A DNA stretch of 64,000 bases from Symbiodinium sp. CCMP2592 (taxonomy: Eukaryota; Sar; Dinophyceae; Suessiales; Symbiodiniaceae): contig CAJNDT010006136.1 of the NCBI GenBank assembly GCA_905221615.1, forward strand, positions 297,501-361,500. The letters are read 5' to 3'. Shown piece after piece: positions 43,140 to 52,689 of this stretch. Position numbers and translations under genes: made by a program. Numbering within the stretch: the stretch's first letter is position 1; every line of letters begins with the position of its first letter. Under the pieces are notes generated by a model, which made no database searches, had not been told where the DNA came from, and saw only the letters and a list, made by a program, of their open reading frames with translations.

Positions 43140-43215
43140 ATATGATATTTTATCATATTACTACTATCACTACCATTATTATTGTTACTACTATTACTAC
43201 TATTACTACTATAAT
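43140..43215. repeat. TAT/TAC microsatellite
   Basis: TACTATCAC and TACTATTAC runs. Confidence 0.9.
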
Positions 43216-43362
43216 CATGCTATCTTGTATTCTGTTTGCTGATGTTTACAGCTTTATCCAGCTTCAGCCATGAAGGCGCCGAGCCTATACCCCCTCAACC
43301 CTGAGTTAGGGTTTAGGGTCCATTAAACACCGAGCACTACATCTAAACTTCGCTTGCGGAAA

Positions 43363-43428
43363 GGTTTAGGGTTTAGGGTTTAGGGTTTAGGGTTTAGGGT
43401 TTAGGGTTTAGGGTTTAGGGTTTAGGGG
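43363..43428 (+). repeat. Interstitial TTTAGGG array, 9 units
   Basis: The longest perfect TTTAGGG array in the window, nine uninterrupted units. Confidence 0.96.
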
Positions 43429-43923
43429 CCCGAAAGCCAAAGCGGTGGTAGTTAAGACAGCAAGCAAGATGCCAAGAAACCTGCCAGCAGTACAATATCC
43501 AGAGGCCTAAGGCGTGTTTCAATTAGGGGATTAAGAACGATAGCAGCAAAGGTGATCTGACAAAACGAAGTGTTGAGGCGTGATAGTGACAAGAACAACA
43601 CTGATAACGTGGAAGAATGGGATTTAAGAACAGTCGTCATATAGCCATAGCAGAGGGGTCACAATGGAGGTCCCTGTGGCCAACCACAGCGACGGAATCC
43701 AACACCATTCCCTGAACCCTACGAATCCTCGAATCCTAAACCTGAACTAGTAAGCCCGTTACCCTACATAGATCCATCAGAACCCCCCAAAAAAAAACAA
43801 GTCGTAGGTTTTCAAATGCCGAACCCCAACGCCCGAAAAGCCGTTTCACCGGCCCAACCCTAAGACTCCAGGTATGTAAAGAGTACCTACTTTGGGGTTT
43901 GGGGCTAATAGGGTATAGAGTTT

Positions 43924-44143
43924 AGGGGGGGGACTTAGCAACTGGTTATTTTAGGGACTTATAAGTACCATAACCCCAATTAGGGTCCCTTTTAGGGTAC
44001 TGATAAGTCTACTTACTAACTACTTGCTAAGTCCCCCGACCCCTAAACCCTAAACCCTATACTACCCTTATAGAGCCCTTCAAAGGAACCCTTAGAATCC
44101 CCTTTAAAGGAGCCCTTACTAAGTCCCCCGACCCCCCCAAGTT
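43924..44143. mobile_element. Composite hairpin, family E with appended arm
   Basis: A family E hairpin without its outermost left bases (43924-44043) is followed by CCCTAAACCCTA, a TTATAGAGCCCTTCAAAGGA segment and a second right arm ACTAAGTCCCCCGACCCCCC. The same composite occurs at 46309-46534. Confidence 0.85.
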
Positions 44144-44169
44144 TGGAGCCTTCGGGGCAATGCTATGGG

Positions 44170-44250
44170 GGATACTTCCCCAAATCATAATAGTAATTCC
44201 TAATATAGGAACCCTACATTCTACCATAAAGGTACTTTGGACCCTTTGCG
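44170..44250. repeat. Dispersed repeat, copy of 1830
   Basis: GGGATACTTCCCCAAATCAT and AACCCTACATTCTACCATAA match the copy at 1830. Confidence 0.7.
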
Positions 44251-44279
44251 GGCTATTTGGAGCCTTCAAAGCAGTGCAG

Positions 44280-44342
44280 GTCAGTGCCTGTGAGAAGGCC
44301 GGAAGATGGCAAGCGGCCTCTGAGTTGCTGAGAGCAGCTCAG
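44280..44342 (+). CDS. PPR exon 11
   Basis: Acceptor GCAGTGCAG, phase 0. Twenty-one codons read VSACEKAGRWQAASELLRA and AQ, positions 1-21. Donor GA at 44343, phase 0. Confidence 0.92.
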
Positions 44343-44349
44343 GAGTTCG

Positions 44350-44500
44350 GGGTTTTGGGGCTTTAGGGTTTGGGGTTTTGGGGTTTTAGGGTTTTAGGGG
44401 TTTACGGGTTGACGGTTTAGGGATCAGGAGTTCAGGGTTAGGTTTTTTAGTTGATCAGGGTTTGGAGTTCAGGGTTTAGGGTTTTTTTGGTTTAGGGTTT
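44350..44500 (+). repeat. Degenerate TTTAGGG tract
   Basis: TTTAGGG, TTTGGGG and TTTTAGG variants begin only 8 bases after PPR exon 11. Confidence 0.8.
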
Positions 44501-44509
44501 GGGGCCCCG

Positions 44510-45311
44510 AACTAGGATAGGCCCAGAAGTTGCGGAGGTGGGTTGCATTGCATTTTCGTGCACGCCCCCAGGTGCCACTCATCGGGTGATTTTGGTGCAC
44601 GTGTGGGTGGTGGGCGGGGGGGGCAGATAGGGGTTGGGGAGGTAAGTCCGAGGGCGTTTAGGTTTGCTGTCTACTGGCTGCGGGGCTTAAAAAGGAGGCA
44701 TGATTACGGACCTTTCAGGTTTTGGGAACTCGGGTTGTACAAGACTGGACCGTAGTGGTAGTTCGTGATTGTTGATTGCACAACTTTCCTTACTGCACAT
44801 CCCTCACCACCGCAGAAGTCATCCTGACAAGAAGCTGCAAAGCAGTCGCTTTGGCTTTGGGTTCGTTTCCGAGTTTGAAGCTAAGTCGCGGAGGTTCGGT
44901 CTTTCGCTACACCCCAGATATTTGCGCCACGATCCCCGACTACCCAAAAGCAGCTTGCATTCCGCGAAGCCACAAGAGCGACCCACAGCCAGAAAAACTG
45001 TTGTGAACCCTAAATCGCCATCCCTGTCAGGGTATTGCATGCAAGTAGCTTTGAATTGTATCTCCCAAGCTTCTCATCTTGCAACCCCCAAAAGACCAGA
45101 CAAAATCAACCCGACACACGGAACCCTGAGCGGCTCATCAGTCTGGGCATTGCAAAGTCTTAAACCCGGAGCCCTTGACTATAACAAACTATTACAGATT
45201 TCCCTTGAGTTTGATGATCTATTCGAGTTTTGAGGATGCAAGAAACGGTGATTCCTCCTAAGTCATGAGAGTCGCCATACACCCCCTCCCCTCCTTTGCC
45301 ATATCCCTCAG
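44510..45311. other. PPR intron, unique
   Basis: Between PPR exons 11 and 12. The 154-codon + strand ORF at 44769-45233 has no recognised domain and looks like chance. Confidence 0.5.
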
Positions 45312-45389
45312 GAGGAGTCTCTGCATCCTGACGTCATCCTACTGAGCGCGGCGGTGAGCGCTTGCGAGAAGGGTGCGGAGTGGCAGCAG
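45312..45389 (+). CDS. PPR exon 12
   Basis: Acceptor ATCCCTCAG, phase 0. It reads EESLHPDVILLSAA then VSACEKGAEWQQ, positions 22-35 and 1-12. With exon 11 the distance from one VSACEK to the next is exactly 35 residues. Donor GA at 45390, phase 0. Confidence 0.92.
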
Positions 45390-45712
45390 GACGCGTCTGC
45401 TTGTCCAGGGGTTTGGACCTTAACCCGCAAAAACCTACTTTTTGTAGGTTCCCCATAAATTCACTATTATGCTTTATTGCAATAAGGACTTGCAAAAAAG
45501 TAGAGTTTGGCAGGCTAAGGGAGTTTTGCTTTGTTTCATTCGGCATGTCGGATTTGGGTCTGAGGGCTTGGGTTGTGGATTTGTGTTGGTTAGGGTTAAG
45601 TTAACAACTGCCGTCAGAAATAAGATAGAACCCGATCCCAATTCGCACAAGCACCGCGGGCTTTTTGACATGTAAACCCTAAGCCCTAAACCCTATGGTC
45701 GTGCCAGAGCAA

Positions 45713-45800
45713 GTACCCTTATTCCCTTTGTGTAGTCCTCGGGTCCATAAAAAGGTACCCAATACCAAAAAGGGAGCCCTTTTTATTCCAAGGTTACTGA
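45713..45800. repeat. Hairpin-like dispersed repeat
   Basis: AGTACCCTTATTCCCTTTGT, CCATAAAAAGGTACC and CAAAAAGGGAGCCC recur in part inside the family K copy at 33317. The arms are weakly complementary. Confidence 0.55.
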
Positions 45801-46089
45801 GCATGGCATGCAGCTGCATGAGCACGAAGCTGCCTTAGCCTCGTAAAACCCCAAAGCTCTCCATGGAGTATAACCGATGTACCTTCAACAAGTGGTTATG
45901 ACCCTAGAAAATTGCACATGCGCTTGCTTTAGGTACCTTGGCTACGCTAGGTTGCCGTAACCCTGACGTTTCAGCCATCCTACACCCCGATTCCCAAAAT
46001 TGCGAGACATCGCAAAGCAAGGTAGCCTGCCTGAAGCGCAGATGAAATAGAGTCCACACAAGAACGTTCTGTCACAAAACGCCTAACCC

Positions 46090-46264
46090 TAAGGGTCCAA
46101 GTATTCCTTTTTTTGACTCTGTTGTTTTTTGGGGTACCAATAGCCATAAATAGGGACTACCAAGGCCGCCAAGGCCCCCAAAAAGTAGGTAAAACAATGG
46201 CCCAAAACCTAGAAAAGGCTTTATTTTACCTACTTTTGGGGCCTATGGGTACTTGGACCCTTAA
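46090..46264. mobile_element. Nested hairpins: family I containing the 25012-type element
   Basis: The outer arms AAGGGTCCAAGTATTCC and GGTACTTGGACCCTT belong to family I. Inside, CCCCCAAAAAGTAGGTAAAA and TTTTACCTACTTTTGGGG form a second complete hairpin. Confidence 0.85.
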
Positions 46265-46308
46265 GGCCTTGAGGCAAGTCTTATAACCCTGAAGCGATGA
46301 GCCTCTTG

Positions 46309-46534
46309 CTTGGAGGGTCGGGGGACTTAGTAACTGGTCATTTTAGGGACTTATAAGTACCATAACCCCAGTTAGGGTCCCTTTTAGGGTACTTATAAGT
46401 CTACTTACTAACTACTTACTAAGTCCCCCGACCCCTAAACCCTAAACCCCAAAACTACTCTTATAGAGCCCTTTAAAGGAACCCTTAAAATCCCCTTTAA
46501 AGGAGCCCTTACTAAGTCCCCCGACCCCCCAAGT
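46309..46534. mobile_element. Composite hairpin, family E with appended arm, upstream of PPR exon 13
   Basis: CTTGGAGGGTCGGGGGACTT left; first right arm at about 46417-46434; then CCCTAAACCCC, a CTTATAGAGCCCTTTAAAGG segment and a second right arm ending CCCCCCAAGT at 46534, four bases before the acceptor of exon 13. Confidence 0.9.
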
Positions 46535-46538
46535 GCAG

Positions 46539-46586
46539 GCTTTAGCATTGCTGGCCCTGGCTCCATCCCTGAGCCTCCGAGCAAAC
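46539..46586 (+). CDS. PPR exon 13
   Basis: Acceptor AGTGCAG, phase 0. Sixteen codons read ALALLALAPSLSLRAN, positions 13-28. Donor GC at 46587, phase 0. Both joins are exact, although the downstream one spans a 5.2 kb intron. Confidence 0.85.
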
Positions 46587-46628
46587 GCGGCCCGGATCAA
46601 CCATCTCAGCGGTTTACGGTTCAGGGTG

Positions 46629-46723
46629 TACCCAGAGGCCCCATAGTAGTTCCCTTTTGGGATTGCCTTATAGGATTCTAAATATGAACCCCGAAAAAGG
46701 AACTACTTTGGGGCCTTCGGGTA
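46629..46723. mobile_element. Hairpin element, family B
   Basis: TACCCAGAGGCCCCATAGTA left, ACTACTTTGGGGCCTTCGGG right, 42 bases after PPR exon 13. Confidence 0.88.
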
Positions 46724-47102
46724 GGGTTTAGGGTTCGGTCCACAGCGCCTTCGGTTCGGACTTCTAGGATTCCTCCAAGGGTGTTCCGGTCATCGGGAAT
46801 CCGATGGAATGACATCTTCAAGTGTTCAGGACCCTTTATTTCAGGGATGGGGCGCTTTTGACGGGTTCGCAGGCCTACAAACCCTAAACATTTAAAGGCG
46901 AAACCTGAGAGGTCTTTCGAGTTTGGCTGGCAGCAGTCGTCAGAAGTCTGAAGTCCATTATCTTCCAATTATAAGGGCTATCACTTATAGCCATAAAGCC
47001 CTAAATGCTGAAACCGACAAGCCCACCTGATGTTGAATCGGAATCCAAGCTCCTAAGCATCCCAAGACTCCCCACTGCAGCCTTCTTCAATGCCTAGCAG
47101 GC

Positions 47103-47139
47103 TTAGGGTTTAGGGTTTAGGATTTAGGGTTTAGGGTTT
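47103..47139 (+). repeat. TTTAGGG array at left border of the retroelement fragment
   Basis: Five units, one mutated, next to the 3' end of the - strand fragment. Confidence 0.9.
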
Positions 47140-47198
47140 TTTGGAATGGTTGGCTGAACTCGTCTGAGTGCACTCTCATGCATGGTCTGTCTCGCAAA

Positions 47199-49921
47199 TC
47201 AAGGCGGCAAACAGTCCTGCCAAGTTGCAGGTAAAGTGCCGCAAAAAGGGGCCGTAATGGGCCTGAAGACAGCTTTGTTCCCGTTCCTCACAACGGCCCA
47301 GTTATCAAAGACTGTCCAGCCCGCGCTCCGCGCAGGGCTTGACCTAGCTACAAAGAGGCAGCAATCCACTAACCCTTTGAGGCCGGTCGGAACACTGAAA
47401 AGGTGCAACGGGAGATCATCGTCATGAGGGAGGTGTGCAATCCCGAGCTCAACAAGTCGCTTGACAAAAGTCGGTAGCTCCTTGGAGCGTGCTCCTTTGA
47501 CAGTGCAAGGCAAAACTGGCCAGCGAAGGCTGACTGTTGGAAGACGAGCCTCCTGTGCTGGTTTCGGCGGCCTGAGTGTCGCCCAAAACGGCTTCGGTCC
47601 CAGGGAGACGGCTGCAGGCGGCCAAGCGAAATGGTGTTTCTGAGTAGAGATCTCAGTTGCCTCCAAGTCAGCCGAGTCCCTGCTTCTCGGCGGCGAGTCT
47701 GCTCAGGCGCGGGCAAAGTGTTGCGCAAGGTGCGCCCTGGATCCCGGAGCCGCGCAGCTTCGGATTCACTGCAGGCGACAGTCACAGGAATGTCCTGGTC
47801 CTGCATCACAAATTGCAAGACCACCCACTCATACTGTGCCAGTGGCGCCGAAATGGCCAAATGACGCTGCCCAGCCGAATCAATGAGAGCCAAAGGCGGG
47901 CCCTGTCTGAATCGCATGAGGCTTGGTATGGGGGCTCCCGCTGCAACGTAGGGCTCTAGTTCCTGTAAAGAGAGCACCGGTGGCACGCTCGCCGTGACAA
48001 CCTCGAGCAGGTGGGAAACGAAGATCGAAAAAGATTGCGAAATGGTTAACAGGAGCAGAGGCTGGAGAAAGGATGACTTGGGGAATGGGGTATCCAGCAA
48101 TGGGCCTCGCAATAAACTGGATTGCCCTCACCGAAAAGGTAGCGGAACCAGCCGCATCCGCGGCGAAGTCGCCCAGGACCCAGTCGGCGCCGCATGCTCT
48201 GACTCCAGGCCTCGCTCCCGGCTCGAAGACAGTGTAGCGGCCACGCCCCTGAGAGTCGATGTTGGGCCGCAATTCAACGATGATGCGTTCCAGAGGGAAG
48301 TAGAGGGCAGAGCCGTCTAAATCCGGCGGAAAGACCATGGCTCTGGCGGCCCTGATGAACGCAACCTCAGTCGGTCGAAGGACTCCTCTGTCCTTGCTTG
48401 CAGCTGCGCCCGGTGGCACCAGGAGAGGTGCCCGTCTGCCTTTGGCCAGGTGGGGGGCAAAATCTCTGGGCTCTCGCAGCTTAACGAGTGTATTCCGTCC
48501 TGGTCCTGTAGCATAGCCTTTGAGAAGAAAGCCGGGGCTAGCTGAGGGCGCACAAGTGAGCTGTACAAGGGCAGCTGCATCGGCATCGGAAACAACTGCA
48601 CCCCCAGAAACCAAGAAATCGAAAACTTGGTCTCCAACCTCGTGGAAGAGTTCACCCTTGGGCGTCAAGAACTCGAAGGAACCCACAGGCAGCCGCTCGG
48701 GTGGACATGCTGCAAGGCAGCAGGAGCGCAGGCGGGAGGCATCCCACCCGGCCTCAAGTGCAACAGTGCATACCCGCCCCTGCAATGGTCGGAAATCAAG
48801 AGGAACAGGCATGCTGGCAGGCAGGTCCTCTCGAGTAGCGATAGCGAATTGCGCTGCCGGGTATCCGACCAGGCGTTGCTGTAGCAGCTTAACGGGTCGT
48901 AGCCCGGGAAACACAGTGACCAAGTCAAAGATGATTTCATCAAGAGATCCAGTGCCAGGCAATGATCGAACCGTTGCATGGTCCGTTGTGCTGAAAGCAA
49001 CATACCTGTTATATTGTGACCCTTGATCATCGGCTCCCGAGGCCCTAAAACCTTGATGCCAGCGAAATGTCGACAGGGGTTGGCATCTGACCTCTGGCTC
49101 ATCAAGGTGAGCCGGCTGCACTCGGACCTGAGTAACAAGGAGCTCAAGCGTGTCACAGGCGGTGGCCGCAGGTTCAATGGTAGAAGGGCCTCCAAGCCGA
49201 GGGGCAGCAGGTCTTGCTGTGGGTGTGGCCAAGGCTCGACAGGAACCGTCCTTGTAACCGCACGGCATGCAAAACCGGCAGGAAACCTCCGTAGGAACGG
49301 AGGAGGGAACATTCGACCCGGAAGAGGATCTGTCCTGGCGGTAGTGTAGAAGGGCCTGCTGAACTGGACCTACGAGGTTCCGTGCTATGCAACTGTTAGC
49401 ATGGCGGTAGCAGCGAGAGGCCCAGGCCTCGACCGGGTGCTGGGTATCGGCAAAAGAGGCCTTCAAAGGGAAAGTGTGTCGGCATGTGTGCATGCACGAC
49501 AACGGCCTACCTGACTCCTGTACACTAAGGTACACTGGAAGCTGACCTACCAGGACGTCCGGCTCCAGAGCAGTCTCAGTCTTCGCAAGGTGGCTCTCCG
49601 CTTCAGACTCGACCAAGGGCTTCCCCATGCGCTCCTTGGGAATCCGGAAAGAGTCCCATCCGGCATGGCTCGAGACAACCCCATCGAGCGGGTCCAGGTA
49701 GGCAGCAACCGGCTGCTCAAGTGCGATCTCGATACGATCATCCACCAAGCATTGGAACACCCCGGATGCGCTTTCGGTAGCGACATCGAACTCAGCTTGT
49801 AGCGCAATCAACTGTGCGAGAAAGGGACTCACACAGGAAGGGTCGGAGTGTACAGAGTGGCTCCATGGTACCACTCCGACCGGGCTTGGCTCCTGTGCAC
49901 TCGTGTAGCTGCAACAGGAGC
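47199..49921 (-). pseudogene. Second ORF of the retroelement-like fragment, frame-broken
   Basis: Downstream of ORF1 and starting in a different, overlapping frame, a coding-like sequence runs for about 2.7 kb. The first frame is open from before 49921 to 47880 (for example FLTPKGELFHEVGDQVFDFL). Near 48000 the sensible sequence moves to another frame (LSLQELEPYVAAGAPIPSLM), and near 47670 to a third (FVKRLVELGIAHLPHDDDLP), ending at a stop at 47199. At least two indels are implied. No catalytic motif was recognised. In elements of this kind the region between ORF1 and the endonuclease is poorly conserved, which would fit. Confidence 0.55.
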
Positions 49922-51013
49922 CTATTGAGGGACTTTGGTGACAGTCACCCCCTTGCCACCAGATGCCTTGGCATCCCCAGGTTCCACCGCCTCGACCTTC
50001 GTAGATCCATCCCGTCCAGAAGGCGAGGCCTCTCGCGAAGAGATCATTTCGGCCTCGTCGCCTTTGCGTCGTCTGGGTGTCCGAGAGCCCTCTCTTGGTC
50101 CCTTGACCAAGCCAGGCTGCTGCTGTAGCATCTGTAGCATAGCCTGGAAGCGGAGATTGGCCTGCTCCCTGGCTCGGCACTGCTCCGCCTCGTCCTCGAT
50201 GGCCTGATTGACCATGTCCTCGGCGGTGTCCATGTCCGCTTCGCCCGTCGAGGTAGCTCCCGCCTGGGCGGCCAACTGATTGGTCGCCTCTGTCAGCTGC
50301 GCATGCCAGGCACTGAGAGCAGCCTCCCTGGCAGCGACATGCTGCTGTCTTTCCTCCATCTGCTGTTCGATCAACTGGGAAAGTTTCTCCATGTAGGTGG
50401 TCCAAGCTTTCTCGAAAGTGCTGGCCTCCTGTTCGAGTCGTGCGATCTCCTTTCGTGCTGCAGTTTGTTTGGCGACCAATTGATGTAATTGTCGCCCATG
50501 TAAGCGGTGATTCTCCGCTTGAAATTGCGTCACCATGGTAGCAACACCGGCAGGAAGCTCCGTTCCTGTTATACTCAGCTGGGCCATGAGCTGTTCCAGC
50601 ATACGCCTGTCTTCCGACGGGGCAGAAGAGCTCGCTTGACTGTCGCCGGGAGGTGGCATATTCGGCTTCCCTGTCTTTGGAGGGGCCGGCAGCTGTCCAA
50701 CATCCGGGGCACCAGTGGGATGCCCTTGCTTGCCCTTGCCGGGCTGTTGCTCGGCACTCTTGGTACCCTTCGGATGTCCTCCCTTGCCTCCGCCACGCCG
50801 TCGAGGAGATGCGGAGGGGCCCGTCCTCTCGCGAGGCTGTCTCCAGCCACGCGGGTAGCCTTGACCTCTCTGGTCCCATGGCTCTGTCCTCTTCTGTCGT
50901 TTGTCCGGGGCATCCACAACTGCGACCTTTTGCCAGTGTTCCCCACAACCCTGGCAAAAGTTCGCAGACGCCCGGCACATCTGCTTGCAGACACTGCACT
51001 TCCAAGCAGACAT
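49922..51013 (-). CDS. ORF1-like protein: zinc finger, coiled coil, basic tail (363 aa)
   Basis: The start is the methionine at 51013, because residues 1-24 then form a zinc finger at the very N-terminus: W4, C6, C9, N18, C20 and C23 give W-x-C-x2-C-x10-C-x2-C, close to the RanBP2 type. The frame is open further upstream to 51307, but that part is arginine-rich and lacks the fold. Residues 45-100 are Gly/Arg/Pro-rich and probably disordered. Residues of about 145-240 form a coiled coil rich in Gln, Glu and Ala (for example QTAARKEIARLEQEASTFEK). Residues of about 300-345 are basic (TPRRRKGDEAEM). Such a protein would bind nucleic acid and multimerise, the role of ORF1/Gag in non-LTR elements. 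The frame is intact over 363 codons, in contrast to the broken downstream ORF. Identity as a retroelement ORF1 is inference. Confidence 0.65.
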   Translation of the reverse strand: MSAWKCSVCKQMCRASANFCQGCGEHWQKVAVVDAPDKRQKRTEPWDQRGQGYPRGWRQPRERTGPSASPRRRGGGKGGHPKGTKSAEQQPGKGKQGHPTGAPDVGQLPAPPKTGKPNMPPPGDSQASSSAPSEDRRMLEQLMAQLSITGTELPAGVATMVTQFQAENHRLHGRQLHQLVAKQTAARKEIARLEQEASTFEKAWTTYMEKLSQLIEQQMEERQQHVAAREAALSAWHAQLTEATNQLAAQAGATSTGEADMDTAEDMVNQAIEDEAEQCRAREQANLRFQAMLQMLQQQPGLVKGPREGSRTPRRRKGDEAEMISSREASPSGRDGSTKVEAVEPGDAKASGGKGVTVTKVPQ

Positions 51014-51509
51014 CGTGAAATTTCTGCGGCGAAGAAGCCGCAACCACACAAGCCGCCTCACAGCCTGTGGGAGCTCTGACCGCGAGTGATGGCCTTCCAG
51101 ATGTGCCAGCGCCTGTTTGGCCTTCCAATCCCAAGGAAGGTGTCCGCTCAGCACTCCACGCAGCCGGGTCCTCGCTCTTGTACGGCGCCGCCGCTGTCTG
51201 CGGTGCGCCCCTGTCTCCTCCACACGAAACCTCGTTGTACAGAAATACAGTGGTATCGCAGGTCGCGAGGACAGAATAGAAAAGCCCAAACAAGGGCGCT
51301 CTACCAACCATAAACCACCAAGTCAGGAAAAAATCGGCCGATTTAACAGCAGCGATTAACCAGGCCTGGAAGTAGATGGAGAAGAGGGATCGCGGTGCCC
51401 TTGCGGGTCGCACCGGATCTCAAAGTGGGCTGTCACAAAGGATCAGCCGCACAGGGTCAACGCGGCAGGGGCTATCCAATCCGGAATAGTCCCCTGAGCC
51501 GAGACGCCT

Positions 51510-51544
51510 GGTTTAGGGTTTAGGGTTTAGGGTTTAGGGTTTAG
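51510..51544 (+). repeat. TTTAGGG array at right border of the retroelement fragment
   Basis: Five perfect units just outside the 5' end of the - strand fragment. Confidence 0.93.
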
Positions 51545-51718
51545 CAGGCTGCAAGAATGACGCTGTTCCGTGAACTCTACGACCTTGAAAAACTTGAAGT
51601 GCCCCGCTCTCTCGTGGTCGTCATCAGCAGCCATCTATCTTGAGGATACTTGCGCAAAATCTATTCGTCAATCCTGACAGAGAAGCCAAAGTAGTTAGAA
51701 CCCTTTGGGATTGTTCCC

Positions 51719-51820
51719 TAAGGCTCCATGTACCCATATAGTATATACTTAGGCCTTAAAGTACCTATATAGGGACCCCTTTAAGGCTTAAGTATCTACT
51801 TTCAAGGCACATGGAGCCTT
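51719..51820. mobile_element. Hairpin element, family H, upstream of PPR exon 14
   Basis: AAGGCTCCATGTACCCATAT left, GGCACATGGAGCCTT right. The right end is 10 bases from the acceptor of exon 14. Imperfect direct repeats CCTTTGGGATTG (51702) and CCTTTGGGGTTG (51817) flank it. Confidence 0.92.
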
Positions 51821-51830
51821 TGGGGTTGAG

Positions 51831-51895
51831 GTGACGACCTACAATGCAGCTATCAGTGCATGTGAGAAGTGCGAGCAGTGGCCACACGCTTTGGA
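51831..51895 (+). CDS. PPR exon 14
   Basis: Acceptor GGTTGAG, phase 0. It reads VTTYNAAISACEKCEQWPHA then L plus two bases, positions 29-35 and 1-14: the most typical repeat in the window. Donor GC at 51896, phase 2; codon GA plus G is glutamate 15. Confidence 0.95.
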
Positions 51896-51977
51896 GCAGC
51901 CTGGTGGCGAAGCCTCAGGATTCTGTCTCTGTGGTTTTTTTACAGGTTCCATAAGAGAAATCTGAGGAAAACAATAA

Positions 51978-52069
51978 CCCAGAGGGTCCAAGTACTCCCT
52001 ATTGTAGGACTTTAGGGCCTTTTTAGGTACCAGAAACCATAAATAGAAACTACTTGGACCCTTAGGGTA
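51978..52069. mobile_element. Hairpin element, family I
   Basis: CCCAGAGGGTCCAAGTACTC left, GAAACTACTTGGACCCTTAG right. Confidence 0.88.
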
Positions 52070-52341
52070 AGACTTTATAGGTTGCCCTCCGCTTCAGGGG
52101 TATAGTTTCTGCTGTTTGTTTGGGTCATCTGCTAAAGCTTTTGGAAGACTTGACTTTTGTGGGCTCGAGACCCTTCCTGGTGCAACCCGTATGCCCCAAA
52201 ACCTCTACAGAGCAACCAAACTTGCATAGAACACATTATGAAACCATGCCAGAGCCCGTCCTAACATCCTCACAGGATCGCTTGCAAGGAAATAAGCCTT
52301 GCTTAAAGGAGCCCTTAGTAATCACGCTCCGGCATGCCTAG

Positions 52342-52421
52342 GCTTCTTGCATGTCTCCGCTCTGCACAGCTTCGCGCCGACGTGATTTCTGTCAGCTCTG
52401 CCATCAGCGCCTGCGGGCGAG
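52342..52421 (+). CDS. PPR exon 15
   Basis: Acceptor ATGCCTAG. The first G completes position 15, then LLACLRSAQLRADVISVSSA and ISACGR plus one base, positions 16-35 and 1-6. Donor GC at 52422, phase 1; the split codon G plus GT is glycine 7. Confidence 0.92.
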
Positions 52422-52439
52422 GCGTTGGGGCAGTGTTTT

Positions 52440-52680
52440 GAGGTTCTATATGGGTAAGGGTTCCTTTAAGGGTTTAGGGTTTAGGGGCTTCGGGGTTTAG
52501 GGTTTAGGGGTACCAGTGTTTGGTGGTTTAGGCTCGGTGGTTCAGGGTGTAGAGGTTTGAGTTTGTAAGGTTTAGGGTTTCGAGCGTATTAGCACTTAAG
52601 GGTTTGGGGAGTTAGGGTTATGGTTTACAGGCGAGACGGTTTGGGGCCGGGACACGTAGAGGCCGTTAGTGCCCTTAATA
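52440..52680 (+). repeat. Degenerate TTTAGGG tracts
   Basis: TTTAGGG clusters at about 52467-52512 and 52570-52580 among unique sequence. Confidence 0.75.
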
Positions 52681-52689
52681 CTTAAGGTG

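Larger units (their letters stand above)
47150..51500 (-). mobile_element. Retrotransposon-like fragment, antisense in a PPR intron
   Basis: A 4.3 kb GC-rich block free of hairpin elements. On the - strand it carries an ORF1-like gene (49922-51013) and then a long second reading frame broken by shifts (47199-49921). The arrangement of zinc finger, coiled coil and basic tail followed by a large overlapping ORF resembles dinoflagellate LINE-type elements. No endonuclease or reverse transcriptase motif (such as the YxDD box) is visible, so the 3' part is missing. TTTAGGG arrays lie at both borders. It could instead be a decayed unknown gene. Confidence 0.6.

Noticed and set aside
44769-45233. 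154-codon + strand ORF in a PPR intron
   Set aside because: No recognised motif; it lies between two exons whose join is exact without it.
47880-51413. Single 1177-codon - strand ORF
   Set aside because: Over 49.9-51.0 kb its sequence is the shadow of the zinc-finger ORF in another frame, and beyond 48.0 kb the sensible frame has already shifted. Only the middle part is plausible coding, so it was not annotated as one protein.
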